Below are positions 18,388 through 28,667 of a DNA stretch of 64,000 nt, piece after piece. This stretch comes from Methylococcales bacterium (GTDB lineage Bacteria > Pseudomonadota > Gammaproteobacteria > Methylococcales > Methylomonadaceae): positions 1 to 64,000 of the forward strand of contig JASMBU010000002.1 of the NCBI GenBank assembly GCA_030753675.1, in the 5' to 3' direction. The stretch's first letter is position 1, and every line of letters starts with the position of its first letter. The position numbers were made by a program, and so were the translations under genes. The notes under the pieces were generated by a model, which was given only the letters and a program-made list of their open reading frames with translations, did not search any database and had not been told where the DNA came from.

Positions 18388-19560
18388 ATGTCAATTAAAA
18401 GAATGATTGATTTAGATTTAACCGGTAAACGTGTGTTAATAAGACAAGATTTGAATGTGCCCATTAAGGACGGTGTGGTTACCAGTGATATTCGCATTCG
18501 AGCAAGTTTGCCTACGATTGAGGCGGCATTGGAGTCTGGTGCTGCAGTGATTCTTTTGTCGCACTTAGGGCGTCCAGTTGAAGGTGAATATGATGAACAG
18601 TTTTCTTTAGGCCCCGTTGCTAGCCATATGTCAACGTTATTGGGTCGGCCAGTACGATTAAGAAAGGATTGGTTAGACGGTGTTGCAGTAGAGCTAGGAG
18701 AAGTTGTTCTCTGTGAAAACGTAAGATTTAATGTCGGTGAAAAAAGTAACGCCAGAGACTTAGGTCAGAAAATGGCTGCTTTATGCGATATTTTTGTGAT
18801 GGATGCTTTTGGAACCGCTCATCGTGCGCAAGCATCGACGCATCGCGTGGCAGAACTTGCCCCAGTCGCTTGTTCTGGCCCTTTATTAGCCAATGAATTA
18901 GATGCGCTCGGCAGAGCATTAGAACAGCCGAATAAGCCTTTAATTGCAATTGTAGGGGGTTCAAAGGTATCGTCTAAATTAACGGTTCTTGAGTCATTAT
19001 CACAAAAAGTCGATCAATTAATTGTAGGAGGCGGAATCGCCAACACTTTTATTGCCGCAGCGGGTTTTTCTGTTGGAAAATCGTTGTATGAAGAAGATCT
19101 TATTCCAGAAGCAAAGAAACTGATGGAACAAGCCAAAGAAAAAGGCGTTGAAATACCGGTTCCTGTTGATGTGATTTGTGCGAAGGAATTTTCAGCAGAT
19201 GCGGAGGCCTTTGTTCGTAACGTGGCCGATGTTGAGGCGGATGATTTAATTTTAGATATTGGTCCTGAAACAGCCGCTCAGTATGCTGAAATGCTAAAGA
19301 CAGCGGGAACTATTGTTTGGAATGGTCCTGTCGGTGTTTTTGAAATTGAGCAGTTTGCTCAGGGGACTGAGGTTTTGGCTAATGCCATTGCAGAAGGTGC
19401 CGCTTTTTCAATTGCTGGCGGTGGCGATACACTGGCGGCGATTGATAAGTACGGTATTGTTGACCAGGTGTCCTATACCTCTACCGGTGGGGGTGCTTTT
19501 CTTGAATTTTTGGAAGGAAAAGTTTTGCCTGCTGTTGATATATTAGAAAAGAGAAGTTAA
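18388..19560 (+). CDS. pgk: Phosphoglycerate kinase
   Basis: This 390-residue enzyme interconverts 1,3-bisphosphoglycerate and 3-phosphoglycerate with ATP formation. Motifs seen are [16 protein letters not shown] (N-terminal substrate-binding loop), [11 protein letters not shown], the [11 protein letters not shown] hinge and the nucleotide-binding [13 protein letters not shown]. The start is ATG 18388 preceded by AGGAAAG; a TTG four codons upstream is unlikely. Gene content of this region (ubi genes before, rpoZ after) is not metabolically linked. Confidence 0.97.
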   Translation: MSIKRMIDLDLTGKRVLIRQDLNVPIKDGVVTSDIRIRASLPTIEAALESGAAVILLSHLGRPVEGEYDEQFSLGPVASHMSTLLGRPVRLRKDWLDGVAVELGEVVLCENVRFNVGEKSNARDLGQKMAALCDIFVMDAFGTAHRAQASTHRVAELAPVACSGPLLANELDALGRALEQPNKPLIAIVGGSKVSSKLTVLESLSQKVDQLIVGGGIANTFIAAAGFSVGKSLYEEDLIPEAKKLMEQAKEKGVEIPVPVDVICAKEFSADAEAFVRNVADVEADDLILDIGPETAAQYAEMLKTAGTIVWNGPVGVFEIEQFAQGTEVLANAIAEGAAFSIAGGGDTLAAIDKYGIVDQVSYTSTGGGAFLEFLEGKVLPAVDILEKRS

Positions 19561-19625
19561 ACCTTAGCTTTAACTAGGGTATAAACATTTTAAAATTTTG
19601 AGTAATAATTATTGAAGGTGGAATT

Positions 19626-19886
19626 ATGGCTAGAGTGACTGTTGAAGATTGTTTAGAAAAAGTAGATAACCGATTTGATTTGGTATTACTTTCAAGTAAA
19701 AGAGCGCGTCAATTAATGGAAAATGCAGACCCATTAGTTTCTAGAGAACGTGATAAAGATACTGTGGTGGCGCTGCGTGAAATCTCAGAAGGGCTTGTGA
19801 GTGCAGAAAACATTGAAAGTCTTATCGCTAGAAGTGATGAATATTGTCTTCCTGAGGGAGACGTTGAAACAACGACTGAAGGGTAA
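19626..19886 (+). CDS. rpoZ: DNA-directed RNA polymerase omega subunit
   Basis: The 86-residue protein begins [20 protein letters not shown] and contains [23 protein letters not shown], both hallmarks of omega, which helps assemble beta' into RNA polymerase and forms part of the ppGpp binding site 1. It is 15 bp upstream of spoT, the usual gammaproteobacterial pairing. Confidence 0.97.
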   Translation: MARVTVEDCLEKVDNRFDLVLLSSKRARQLMENADPLVSRERDKDTVVALREISEGLVSAENIESLIARSDEYCLPEGDVETTTEG

Positions 19887-19901
19887 TTTGTAGGTGTTCT
19901 T

Positions 19902-22079
19902 ATGACTCTTTTAGCAACTAAGCCGGCTAAGGATGAGGCATTGCCCGAAGACCAGCTGGTTGTTGAATTATGTAACAAGCTCAGTGACTATCTAGAACAA
20001 GAGCAGATAGATAATGTGATAAGGGCTGTTGAATATGCACGTAGAGCGCATTTTGGGCAATTTAGGAAAAGTGGCGAGGCTTATGTTTGTCACCCGCTTT
20101 CAGTGGCAGTATCGCTTTCTGGAATGCGTATGGATGTTAATGGCATTATGGCGGCAATATTGCATGATGTTATCGAAGATTCGCAGACGACGAAGAAGGA
20201 TTTGGCAGCCGTTTTTAATGAGGAGGTTGCTGAATTAGTCGATGGTGTTAGTAAATTAGGGAGCATTGAAAATAAGAGTAAGCAGGAGTCTAAAGCCGAA
20301 AGTGTACGTAAAATGATCCTTGCCACGGCTAAGGATTTACGCGTCATTATGGTTAAGTTAGCGGATCGTTTGCACAACATGAAAACCTTAGGGGCCATGG
20401 GGCATACTAAGCAACGTCTGATTGCCCGTGAGACATTGGATATTTATGTCCCACTGGCAGCTAGATTAGGGATGAATGATATCCGACATCAGTTGGAAAT
20501 GTTAAGTTTTGCCGCACTATATCCCATGCGTAATCGGATTCTTGCTGAAGCGGTAAGGAAGTCTAGAGGTAATAGGACCCAGATCTTAACAACCATTGAG
20601 AAGACAATTACCCAGCGCCTGAATGAGAGTGCTTTGGTCGCGAAAGTGAGTGGTCGTGAAAAACATCTCTACAGCATTTATAAAAAGATGCAGAGAAAGA
20701 AGATTTCATTTTCTGACGTATTTGATGTTTATGCCTTTAGAATTTATTGCCATGATGCCGATACTTGTTATCGAATACTGGGGGTAATTCATAGTTTATT
20801 TCGGCCGCTTCCGGGTCGATTTAAAGATTATATTGCCTTACCTAAAGCTAATGGCTATCAGTCACTTCATACGATTATGGTCGGGCCTTATGGCATTCCG
20901 TTAGAAATACAAATTCGTACCTTTGAAATGCACCAACTATCTGAAACAGGTATCGCGGCACATTGGTTATATAAAAAGGGCGATAAGAAAGCATCAGAAT
21001 CGAAAGAGCGCGCTAAGGCGTGGTTACATGATCTACTTGAATTACTAAAAGAAGCGGGAGATTCGGTCGAGTTTATTGATAATTTGAAGGTTGATTTATT
21101 CCCGAAAGAAGTTTTTGTTTTTACCCCTAAAGGACTCGTTGTTAAGATGCCAAGAGGGTCATCTATTGTCGATTTTGCTTATGCTGTTCATACAGATGTG
21201 GGTAATAAATGTGTTTCGGCACGGGTTAATCGGCGTTTAGTACCGTTACAAACACAGTTAGGAAATGGCATGACTGTTGACGTGGTTACCCATTCTACGG
21301 CGGAACCTAATCCAATTTGGTTGAATTATGTTGTCACGGCAAAGGCGCGTTCTGCAATACGAAGTTATCTTAAACACCTTCAAAAGGGTGAGGCGATTAG
21401 TCTCGGTAAACGTTTGTTTAAGCGAGAATTAAAAGCGATTGGCTTGACTAAAAAGTCAGTCTCTACAGCACAGTTAAATGAACTGGTCTATGCTTTTTCT
21501 TTAGATACCTTAGAGCAGCTTTATCAGGCCATTGGGCTGGGCGATTATATGCCATTTGTTGTGGTTCAGCGTTTGGTAGATATCGCATCTTTGGCCGATA
21601 AGACACTGGCGTCTTCAAAACAAAAAACAGATTCTCCGCTTCTTATTAAAGGGACTGAGGGGATAGTTATTTCATTGCCCCAATGCTGTCGACCACTTCC
21701 AGGTGATCCTATTATTGGTTATTTTAATCCGGGTCGAGGTATCGTCATTCATCGGCTTGAATGTAAAAACAGTAGTGAAGATAGAAAAAAACAAAATCAG
21801 TGGTTGAATGTTGAGTGGAGTGACAAGATTAAAGGGAATGAGTTTTCTGCAGATATTCGGATTGAGTTATTAAACGAGCGAGGCGCATTAGCAACGATTA
21901 TTTCAGTTATTTCTGCAATGGATTCAAATATTGAGAATGTTAGAGTTATTGAGCAAGATGAGCGCGTTTCGGTGGATTTGATCACTATAAGTGTCTTTGA
22001 TAGGGTTCATTTGGCGGCTATTATTCGTAAATTAAAGAACCATTCTATTGTGTTAAAGATTATACGGGTAAAGAGTTAA
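19902..22079 (+). CDS. spoT: Bifunctional (p)ppGpp synthetase/hydrolase SpoT
   Basis: This 725-residue RelA/SpoT homologue sets cellular (p)ppGpp. The hydrolase HD motif is intact (HDVIEDS, about residues 88-94), as is the synthetase signature (KDYIALPKANGYQSLHT and EIQIRT). A TGS domain (VFVFTPKGLVVKMPRGSSIV), a helical region, a CC-type segment with PQCCRPLPGDPI, and a C-terminal ACT domain (about 650-725) follow. Both activities therefore look preserved. It follows rpoZ, whose product is part of a ppGpp target, and precedes ridA and recG. Confidence 0.97.
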   Translation: MTLLATKPAKDEALPEDQLVVELCNKLSDYLEQEQIDNVIRAVEYARRAHFGQFRKSGEAYVCHPLSVAVSLSGMRMDVNGIMAAILHDVIEDSQTTKKDLAAVFNEEVAELVDGVSKLGSIENKSKQESKAESVRKMILATAKDLRVIMVKLADRLHNMKTLGAMGHTKQRLIARETLDIYVPLAARLGMNDIRHQLEMLSFAALYPMRNRILAEAVRKSRGNRTQILTTIEKTITQRLNESALVAKVSGREKHLYSIYKKMQRKKISFSDVFDVYAFRIYCHDADTCYRILGVIHSLFRPLPGRFKDYIALPKANGYQSLHTIMVGPYGIPLEIQIRTFEMHQLSETGIAAHWLYKKGDKKASESKERAKAWLHDLLELLKEAGDSVEFIDNLKVDLFPKEVFVFTPKGLVVKMPRGSSIVDFAYAVHTDVGNKCVSARVNRRLVPLQTQLGNGMTVDVVTHSTAEPNPIWLNYVVTAKARSAIRSYLKHLQKGEAISLGKRLFKRELKAIGLTKKSVSTAQLNELVYAFSLDTLEQLYQAIGLGDYMPFVVVQRLVDIASLADKTLASSKQKTDSPLLIKGTEGIVISLPQCCRPLPGDPIIGYFNPGRGIVIHRLECKNSSEDRKKQNQWLNVEWSDKIKGNEFSADIRIELLNERGALATIISVISAMDSNIENVRVIEQDERVSVDLITISVFDRVHLAAIIRKLKNHSIVLKIIRVKS

Positions 22080-22116
22080 GCCAAATAGTTTTAACTACAG
22101 GAGATAAAAAAAGGCA

Positions 22117-22503
22117 ATGAAACAGAAAGTCATAACGACTGATCAGGCACCGTTGGCTATAGGAACGTATTCTCAGGCAATTAAAGTCAATGGGATGGTT
22201 TTTATCTCAGGGCAGATTCCATTTGACCCTCAGACGATGACTCCTGTCGCGGGTAACATGGACAAGCAAATTAATCAGGTTTTTAGTAATCTAAAAGCGA
22301 TTGCTCATGCGGCGGGTGGAGATTTGTCAATGATTGTGAAGTTAACGATATTTTTAACAAACCTTGATGATTTTGAGGCCGTTAATAAGGGGATGTCCTT
22401 TTTTTTTGAACCGCCTTTCCCAGCCAGAGCAGTTGTGGGTGTAGCGTCATTACCCAAAGACGTCAGTATTGAAGTTGATGCTATTTTGGCATTGGCGGAT
22501 TAA
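22117..22503 (+). CDS. ridA: RidA family reactive enamine/imine deaminase
   Basis: The 128-residue protein has the YjgF/YER057c/UK114 fold: IGTYSQAIKVNGMVFISGQIPFDP, the key arginine in PFPARAVVGVASLPKDV, and the EVDAILAL end. RidA hydrolyses reactive 2-aminoacrylate-type enamines from PLP enzymes. The arginine and C-terminal glutamate region needed for activity are kept. In E. coli this position (between spoT and recG) is held by trmH, whereas a ridA gene here is common in other gammaproteobacteria. Confidence 0.93.
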   Translation: MKQKVITTDQAPLAIGTYSQAIKVNGMVFISGQIPFDPQTMTPVAGNMDKQINQVFSNLKAIAHAAGGDLSMIVKLTIFLTNLDDFEAVNKGMSFFFEPPFPARAVVGVASLPKDVSIEVDAILALAD

Positions 22504-22525
22504 TAATTTTTTCTGCTTTTGTTGA

Positions 22526-24613
22526 ATGGATGCGGTTGACATCTTCAAGCAACCGGTTGAGACTCTCATCGGCATTGGGCCGCAGATTGCCAAACGGCTC
22601 AATAAAATAGGCATTTTTAATTGCCATGATTTATTGTTTCATTTACCAGTTCGTTATGAAGATAGAACACGGCTACATGCGCTAGGAGGTGTGGAGGATG
22701 GCTGTTCGGTTTTAGTTACAGGTTCCATTATCTTAACCGATATTCTGGTTAGGAAACGTTCGATGCTGCTTTGTCGGATCAGTGATGGAACGGGTTTTTT
22801 AACGTTACGTTTTTTTCATTTTTCTTCGCAACAACACCAGCAATTAATGGTAGGAAAACAACTGAGTTGTTTTGGCGAAGTTCGTATGGGTTATGATGGG
22901 TTAGAAATGGTGCACCCTGAATATCGTGTGGCCCGAGACCCAACTATTATGATCGAACCTTGTTTAACGCCTATTTATCCATTGACAGAAGGTGTTTCGC
23001 AGTCGTTACTCCGCAAAGCGTTGAAGCAAGTGTTACCTTTTTGTGACGATACCCATGGTTTGTTAAAAGAGTGGTTGCCAATTTCGATTCGTAAGCAATT
23101 GATGTTGCCGACATTAGCAGGCTCACTAAAAACATTGCACGCACCAGATCCTACACTAACGTCTTCAACGATGATGGCACGTGCACGACCAGAATTTAAA
23201 CGACTAGCTACTGAAGAATTGCTAGCACATCATTTTTCCAGAATTCAAGCGAGAAACAAAGTGCGTTTAGCAACGGCACCGGTTTTTTCAGAGCCCCTTG
23301 AAATGAGTAAAAGATTTACAAAATCATTAGGCTTCTTATTAACGCGTGCCCAACACCGCGTGATTAATGAAATCACAGATGATTGTAAAATCGCGATACC
23401 TATGATGCGATTAGTTCAAGGTGACGTAGGGTGTGGTAAGACTATTGTCAGTGCCTATTCAGCTTTATGGGCGGTTTATTCGGGTTATCAAGTTGGGGTC
23501 ATGGCGCCAACAGAATTATTAGCGGAGCAACATTTTAGTAACTTTAAACAATGGTTTGAACCTTTTGATATTCAGGTTTGCTTTTTATCCAGTAAAATTA
23601 AAGGACAATGTCGCATTGATAAGTTGGCTGATATCAAGACGGGTAGTGCACAGATCATTGTTGGAACGCATGCACTTTTTCAAGCCAACGTTGAATTTAA
23701 GCGCTTAGGATTGATAGTTATTGATGAGCAGCATCGGTTTGGCGTTAATCAACGGTTGGTGTTAAAAAATAAAGGCCAAGTAGGTGATTTTAAGCCGCAT
23801 CAATTAATGATGTCAGCAACGCCAATTCCAAGAACATTAGCCATGCTACGTTATTCGGATTTAGATATTTCTGTCATTGATGAATTACCGCCGGGTAGGA
23901 CGCCTATCATTACACGTGCTTTACCGGCACATAAGCGAGCGCAAATTATTTCTCGTATTATGGATTGGGTGAAGCAGCGGAAACAGGCTTATTGGGTTTG
24001 TACTTTGATTGAGGAGTCAGACATATTACAATGCGAGGCCGCTGAGAAAACTTGGGCGACTTTAAAAACGTTGTTGCCAGGTGTCCAGATTGGGCTAGTC
24101 CATGGACGATTGAAAACGGCTGAAAAAATGCAAATCATGGCTGATTTTAAGCAGCATAAAATTGATTTATTAGTGGCAACGACGGTCATCGAAGTGGGTG
24201 TTGATGTCGCTAATGCAGGCTTGATGGTGATTGAAAATTCTGAGCGGTTAGGTTTGTCGCAATTACATCAACTGAGAGGGCGTGTGGGGCGTGGTAAAGA
24301 GGAAAGTTTTTGCATATTAATGTATCAATCGTCTTTGTCAAAAATCGCGAGAGAGCGGCTGAGGATTTTAAGAGAAACCACAGATGGTTTTATACTTGCG
24401 GACAAAGATCTTGAGCTTAGAGGGGCTGGCGATGTTTTGGGTACTCGTCAGACCGGTGAAATGTCCTTTAAAGTTGCCGACCTGAGTTTACATCAAGAGT
24501 TAATTGACCAAGTTCCGGCCATAGCCGAAATGATTAATAAAGAAGCACCTGAAGTGATACAACCGATTATTGATCGGTGGCTTAGCGCTGTAGGGCAATA
24601 TGCAGAGGTATAG
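22526..24613 (+). CDS. recG: ATP-dependent DNA helicase RecG
   Basis: RecG regresses stalled replication forks and branch-migrates Holliday junctions. The 695-residue protein has the N-terminal wedge/OB domain (about 1-160) and superfamily 2 helicase motifs: QGDVGCGKTIVSAYSA (Walker A, with Cys in place of the usual Ser), MAPTELLAEQHF, VIDEQHRFGV, MSATPIPRTLAM and HQLRGRVGRGK. A C-terminal TRG-type region follows. Length is normal. It lies 22 bp after ridA and 3 bp before ubiC. Confidence 0.97.
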   Translation: MDAVDIFKQPVETLIGIGPQIAKRLNKIGIFNCHDLLFHLPVRYEDRTRLHALGGVEDGCSVLVTGSIILTDILVRKRSMLLCRISDGTGFLTLRFFHFSSQQHQQLMVGKQLSCFGEVRMGYDGLEMVHPEYRVARDPTIMIEPCLTPIYPLTEGVSQSLLRKALKQVLPFCDDTHGLLKEWLPISIRKQLMLPTLAGSLKTLHAPDPTLTSSTMMARARPEFKRLATEELLAHHFSRIQARNKVRLATAPVFSEPLEMSKRFTKSLGFLLTRAQHRVINEITDDCKIAIPMMRLVQGDVGCGKTIVSAYSALWAVYSGYQVGVMAPTELLAEQHFSNFKQWFEPFDIQVCFLSSKIKGQCRIDKLADIKTGSAQIIVGTHALFQANVEFKRLGLIVIDEQHRFGVNQRLVLKNKGQVGDFKPHQLMMSATPIPRTLAMLRYSDLDISVIDELPPGRTPIITRALPAHKRAQIISRIMDWVKQRKQAYWVCTLIEESDILQCEAAEKTWATLKTLLPGVQIGLVHGRLKTAEKMQIMADFKQHKIDLLVATTVIEVGVDVANAGLMVIENSERLGLSQLHQLRGRVGRGKEESFCILMYQSSLSKIARERLRILRETTDGFILADKDLELRGAGDVLGTRQTGEMSFKVADLSLHQELIDQVPAIAEMINKEAPEVIQPIIDRWLSAVGQYAEV

Positions 24614-24616
24614 AAG

Positions 24617-25186
24617 TTGTTAGACAAGAGTTATTTATTACGACAAGCGCCTAAGTGGTCGATAAATCGTATGGGTTCTCGGCATCAGATGCCGGCTCCT
24701 GTTCAGTCTTGGGTGTATGAACCGGGCTCATTAACGCAACGCTTACGCGACCGTTATGGAGCAGCCTTTACCGTAAAGCTTGTTTTTCAGTATTGGCGCA
24801 GGCCTTTCCATTGTGAGCGAGAGCTATTACATTTGGGCTGCTCGCATAAAGCACTTATTCGCGAAGTTATTTTGTCAGCGAATGAAAAGCCATTATTGTT
24901 GGCAAGAACCGTGATTCCAAGGACAACACTTAAAGGAACACAAAGAATTTTATCGCGTTTGGGGAATCGGCCGTTAGGCGAGGTCATTTTTTCGTATCCC
25001 AAGTTACAAAGAATGGAAATGGATTATAGTCAAATCAAGCCTTTATGCTGGACTAACGATATAGTACACCGTATTGATATCAGGGAGCCCGTTTGGGGTC
25101 GCAGAACGATTTATAGAATAAAAGAGAGCGAGATGTTGGTTAATGAGTTTTTTTTGCCGGAGTTAATTAATGATCTCCATGAATAA
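24617..25186 (+). CDS. ubiC: Chorismate pyruvate-lyase UbiC
   Basis: UbiC removes pyruvate from chorismate to give 4-hydroxybenzoate, the ring precursor of ubiquinone. The 189-residue product shows the family's [39 protein letters not shown] (with the active-site Arg) and [11 protein letters not shown]-like [13 protein letters not shown] end, together with WGRRTIYRI. The start appears to be TTG 24617, with GAGG 10 nt upstream near the end of recG. It overlaps ubiA by 17 bp, so the two first committed steps are coupled. Confidence 0.93.
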   Translation: MLDKSYLLRQAPKWSINRMGSRHQMPAPVQSWVYEPGSLTQRLRDRYGAAFTVKLVFQYWRRPFHCERELLHLGCSHKALIREVILSANEKPLLLARTVIPRTTLKGTQRILSRLGNRPLGEVIFSYPKLQRMEMDYSQIKPLCWTNDIVHRIDIREPVWGRRTIYRIKESEMLVNEFFLPELINDLHE

Positions 25187-26051
25187 AGAGCAGTTACAGG
25201 ATCGAATTTACCAGTATTGGCTACTTGGCCGTTTTGATAAGCCCATTGGGATCTTTATTTTGTTATGGCCTACATTGTGGGCTTTATGGGTTGCAGCAGA
25301 TGGAAGACCATCATTTCATGTGCTTGTTGTCTTTGTCTTTGGGGTTATTTTGATGCGTGCAGCGGGATGTATTATTAATGATTATGCGGATAGGGACTTT
25401 GATCCGTATGTTGAGCGAACGCGCCAGCGCCCGATAGCATCTGGTAAGGTAAAACCCAAAGAAGCGTTGATTTTATTTTGTGTGTTGTCGTTAGTCGCTT
25501 TTTTATTGGTTTTAACCTTAAATACCATGACGATAAAGTTGTCTGTTGTCGGTGTCTTGTTAGCGGCTAGTTACCCTTTTATGAAACGCTACACGCATTT
25601 GCCTCAAGCGTATTTAGGGATTGCATTTGGCTGGGCAGTGCCTATGGCTTTTGCTGCACAGACAGGAACGATACCGTTGGTCGCCTGGCTAATGTATTTG
25701 GCGGTTGCTTTGTGGGCTTTGGTTTACGATACCATGTATGCTTTAGTTGATTATGATGATGACTTAAAAATTGGCGTTAAATCAACAGCTATTCTTTTTG
25801 GTGATCGATTCCGAGAAATTATTGCAGTCATTCAAGGTTTAAGTCTAGGATTGTTAGTTTTGGTGGGTTATTTAGAGGACTTATCAGGGATTTATTATAT
25901 CGGCTTGGCGATAGCTTTAGGGTTGTCTATTTATCAACAGAAACTTATTTTTTATCGAAATAAGGCTAATTGTTTTCACGCGTTTTTAAATAATAATTGG
26001 TATGGATTGGTCGTTTTTAGTGGTCTTATTGCTCACTACTGGGCTGTTTAG
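25170..26051 (+). CDS. ubiA: 4-hydroxybenzoate polyprenyltransferase UbiA
   Basis: This 293-residue integral membrane enzyme attaches the polyprenyl tail to 4-hydroxybenzoate. The first Asp-rich motif is [19 protein letters not shown] and the second [13 protein letters not shown], both needed for Mg-prenyl diphosphate binding; about eight membrane helices are visible. The ATG at 25170 lies inside the end of ubiC with GGAG 8 nt upstream. Function follows directly from UbiC. Confidence 0.96.
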   Translation: MISMNKEQLQDRIYQYWLLGRFDKPIGIFILLWPTLWALWVAADGRPSFHVLVVFVFGVILMRAAGCIINDYADRDFDPYVERTRQRPIASGKVKPKEALILFCVLSLVAFLLVLTLNTMTIKLSVVGVLLAASYPFMKRYTHLPQAYLGIAFGWAVPMAFAAQTGTIPLVAWLMYLAVALWALVYDTMYALVDYDDDLKIGVKSTAILFGDRFREIIAVIQGLSLGLLVLVGYLEDLSGIYYIGLAIALGLSIYQQKLIFYRNKANCFHAFLNNNWYGLVVFSGLIAHYWAV

Positions 26052-26069
26052 TGGCAAGGTTTGAAGTTT

Positions 26070-26252
26070 TTAGTAAACGATGTGGGGAGCCGCTTTAAGA
26101 AGATTCATGGCAATCCAAAGCCATAGGATAGAACAGATTCCCAGCGTCCAGAGCATAGCTGCCTCAATACGATCGTTGCACTTTATATTTAAAAGATTAA
26201 CGATAATAAGACTGCCTAAAGCACTAAGCCAAATCATCTCTAGTAAACTCAT
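26070..26252 (-). CDS. Small membrane protein of unknown function (60 aa)
   Basis: The 60-residue product has two hydrophobic helices (about residues 3-22 and 32-52) separated by a short polar loop with CNDRIEA. A good ribosome binding site (GAAAGG, 6 nt before the ATG at 26252) supports expression. I do not recognise a family. It is convergent with ubiA and 77 bp downstream of another small hydrophobic ORF. Confidence 0.45.
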   Translation of the reverse strand: MSLLEMIWLSALGSLIIVNLLNIKCNDRIEAAMLWTLGICSILWLWIAMNLLKAAPHIVY

Positions 26253-26329
26253 AGTTTGCCTTTCAGAATTTTGTAAGGGCTTTTTTTCCCTCTTAGGGTG
26301 TAAGTGAATTTATAGTGACATGAAGAATA

Positions 26330-26530
26330 TCATCCGACTATGATCTTTCGTAAGACACGGAAAGCCACTTGTAAAAATAATTCCACCCCAGAAACAATAG
26401 TGGCAAGAAAAGAGCCTTCGGGTGGGGTTAGATATTGCTTAACGATCCGCATGGATGACCAAAAGACACAAATAAGCAAGACAACAACGCCTAATATTCC
26501 ATAGATAATAACAGTCATAACTAATGTCAT
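26330..26530 (-). CDS. Small hydrophobic protein of unknown function (66 aa)
   Basis: One strong N-terminal membrane helix (VMTVIIYGILGVVVLLICVF) is followed by SSMRIVKQY and an amphipathic remainder. The first part recalls the N-terminus of slipin/SPFH proteins, but the protein ends before any SPFH domain, and no continuation was found in the other frames. No clear ribosome binding site precedes the ATG at 26530. It may be a small protein or a gene remnant. Confidence 0.35.
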   Translation of the reverse strand: MTLVMTVIIYGILGVVVLLICVFWSSMRIVKQYLTPPEGSFLATIVSGVELFLQVAFRVLRKIIVG

Positions 26531-26651
26531 AATTTATTTAGGTGTCATCATGCTAACAAAGCATTGAAACACATGTTAAATGAAGATGTTAGTTTGATTC
26601 TACGCTAAATAGTTAGATAAAAATGGTGCTTTTTATTAAATTAAAACATCA

Positions 26652-27654
26652 CTATCGCTCTTTTTTTTCGGGGATGAGTAATATTTTTCCAACATGGTCA
26701 TTTCTTTCCATATAGTTGTGTGTAGCGGGTGCATCGTTGAGTGAGAACTGATGACTGATAATAGGTTTAATTTTCTTGGCTGCAATAAGTGGCCAGACTT
26801 GTTGTCGTAGCGCTTGGGCAATAGCGGTCTTAAAGGTGTCGTTCCGGGCTCTGAGTGTAGAGCCTGTCAGCGTTAATCGTTTTAATAGGAATGGGATGAG
26901 GTTGATTTCACTTTTAGGGTGTTGTTGAACGGCGAGTTGAATTAATCGAGCATCCGGCGCCATACACTTTATATTTTTGGGCAGATAGTCTCCACCGATG
27001 ATATCGAGGATGACATCAACACCCCGTCCTTGAGTGAGTTTTTTAACAGCCGTTACAAAGTTATTGGTGTGGTAATTAATCGCAGTCATTGCGCCGTGAG
27101 ATTCGCAGAAATGACATTTTTCATCCGATGAGGTGGTGGTAATGACAGAAATATTAAAAGCATGTGCTAATTGTATAGCGGTCGTTCCAATGCCGCTTGT
27201 TCCGCCATGAACCAGTAACGTTTTGCAGTTGTGCATGGTCAAATAAATTACTCCAGACGGTAAAAAATGTTTCAGGTATTCCTGCCACATGAATTAGTGA
27301 CGTATGAGCCGGTACGGGTAGGCACAATTGCGCATTGGCGAGGCAATATTCAGCATAGCCACCTCCTGATACGAGGGCACAAACCGAATCGCCCATGGTG
27401 AGGGTTTTAACATCAGTTGCAAGGGCAACAACGTGTCCTGAAATCTCAAGGCCGAAAATAAAAGTGATGCCTCGAGGTGCAAGGTAGAGGCCTTGACATT
27501 GCATAATATCGGGTCGATTAACGCCGGCGGCAACAACTTTAATGAGAACATGACCGGGGTTTAATGACGGTGTGGGATAATAGTCAGCAATAGGAGTGTT
27601 AGCATCGCCAGCGTGTTGAAAAGCAATGGCCAACATTTTTGTAGGGATAGACAT
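26652..27654 (-). pseudogene. Frameshifted NAD(P)H quinone oxidoreductase (PIG3/zinc-independent MDR family)
   Basis: Two overlapping leftward frames together give a complete PIG3-type medium-chain reductase. The N-terminal part (27154-27654) has AAGVNRPDIMQCQGLY, GLEISGHVVALATDV and PETFFTVWSNLFDHAQLQN. The second part (from about 27225 down to 26652) continues with KTLLVHGGTSGIGTTAIQLA (NADPH-binding loop), INYHTNNF, VDVILDIIGGDYL and LTLTGSTLRAR. The frame changes at about 27219-27228, around CTGCAAAACG. Compared with the family's usual QxGETLLVHGG, one or two residues are missing, which would fit loss of about 8 nt between short CAAAACG-like repeats. As written no full-length enzyme is made; a sequencing error is possible. 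Confidence 0.85.
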
Positions 27655-27791
27655 AAGGTTATTAATTTATATGACGTTATCGGTCTTAGGGGTTAATAAT
27701 GCATGAGTCACGTTATTAATGTTCGGCAATTTTACGTAGATGGTATTAAGATGCGTATCATGAAACAGTTTGAATGAGATGAGTAAATAAA

Positions 27792-28625
27792 ATGGCCCGA
27801 CGAATAGGAACATACAATACCTTAACAATATCTAAACGGACGGATTTTGGTGTTTATCTTGATGCGGATAATTTAGGAGAGATTCTTTTGCCTAAACGAT
27901 ATGTCCCTAGGACTTGTGATGTTGGTGATTCAATCACCGTATTTCTTTATTTAGACTCTGATGATATTCCCATAGCGACGACAGAAAGACCATTGGTTAC
28001 GCTGAATGAATCTGCATTTTTGAAAGTTAAAGAGGTTAATCATTATGGGGCATTTTTAGATTGGGGGTTATCTAAAGATTTATTAGTCCCTTTTAGTGAA
28101 CAGCAAGTTCCGATGGAAGCCGGTAAGTCATACGTGGTTTATGTGTATCAGGATGAGAGGACTGAGCGATTAGTCGGTACAACAAAATTGGGTAAATATT
28201 TGCGCGAAGAAAGCCAATACTTACAAAAAACCCAAACAGTGGATTTATTGATTTATGGGCGAACAGACTTGGGTTTTAAGGCGGTGATCAATCAACTGTA
28301 TGTGGGGGTCATTTTCAGTAATGAGGTGTTTCAGCCATTAAAGATGGGTCAACAGTTAAAGGGTTACATTAAGCAGATACGTGACGATGGCAAAATTGAT
28401 TTAACGCTTTCTAAGATAGCGAGTGAAGACCGTGATGACTTAGTTGAGAAAATTGTGAGTTATCTTAAAGCACATGGGGGCGAATCCACCTTGACAGATA
28501 AAAGCGCGCCTGATGATATTTATAACTGCTTTGAAGTCAGTAAGGCGCGTTATAAGAAGGCATTAGGGCAATTATATCGCGATAAAAAGATTTCTTTGAG
28601 TAGAGAGAAAATCACACTGCTTTAA
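27792..28625 (+). CDS. CvfB/YitL-like S1-domain RNA-binding protein
   Basis: The 277-residue protein matches the CvfB family: three S1-like OB domains (about 1-65, 70-140, 145-215) and a C-terminal winged-helix (about 225-277). Characteristic stretches are RTDFGVYLDADNLGEILLPKRYVP, HYGAFLDWGLSKDLLVPFSEQ and RDDGKIDLTLSK. The family binds RNA; a virulence-regulation role was described in Staphylococcus, but its role in gammaproteobacteria is not well defined. It stands 42 bp upstream of the rbgA-like gene and is divergent from the broken oxidoreductase. Confidence 0.9.
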   Translation: MARRIGTYNTLTISKRTDFGVYLDADNLGEILLPKRYVPRTCDVGDSITVFLYLDSDDIPIATTERPLVTLNESAFLKVKEVNHYGAFLDWGLSKDLLVPFSEQQVPMEAGKSYVVYVYQDERTERLVGTTKLGKYLREESQYLQKTQTVDLLIYGRTDLGFKAVINQLYVGVIFSNEVFQPLKMGQQLKGYIKQIRDDGKIDLTLSKIASEDRDDLVEKIVSYLKAHGGESTLTDKSAPDDIYNCFEVSKARYKKALGQLYRDKKISLSREKITLL

Positions 28626-28667
28626 CGGCTATTGTTTTACGAAAATTTACAAGACAGTTCATAATTT

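Noticed and set aside
26330-26530. Truncated slipin/SPFH gene
   Set aside because: Similarity is limited to a hydrophobic N-terminus, and no SPFH domain continues in any frame downstream.
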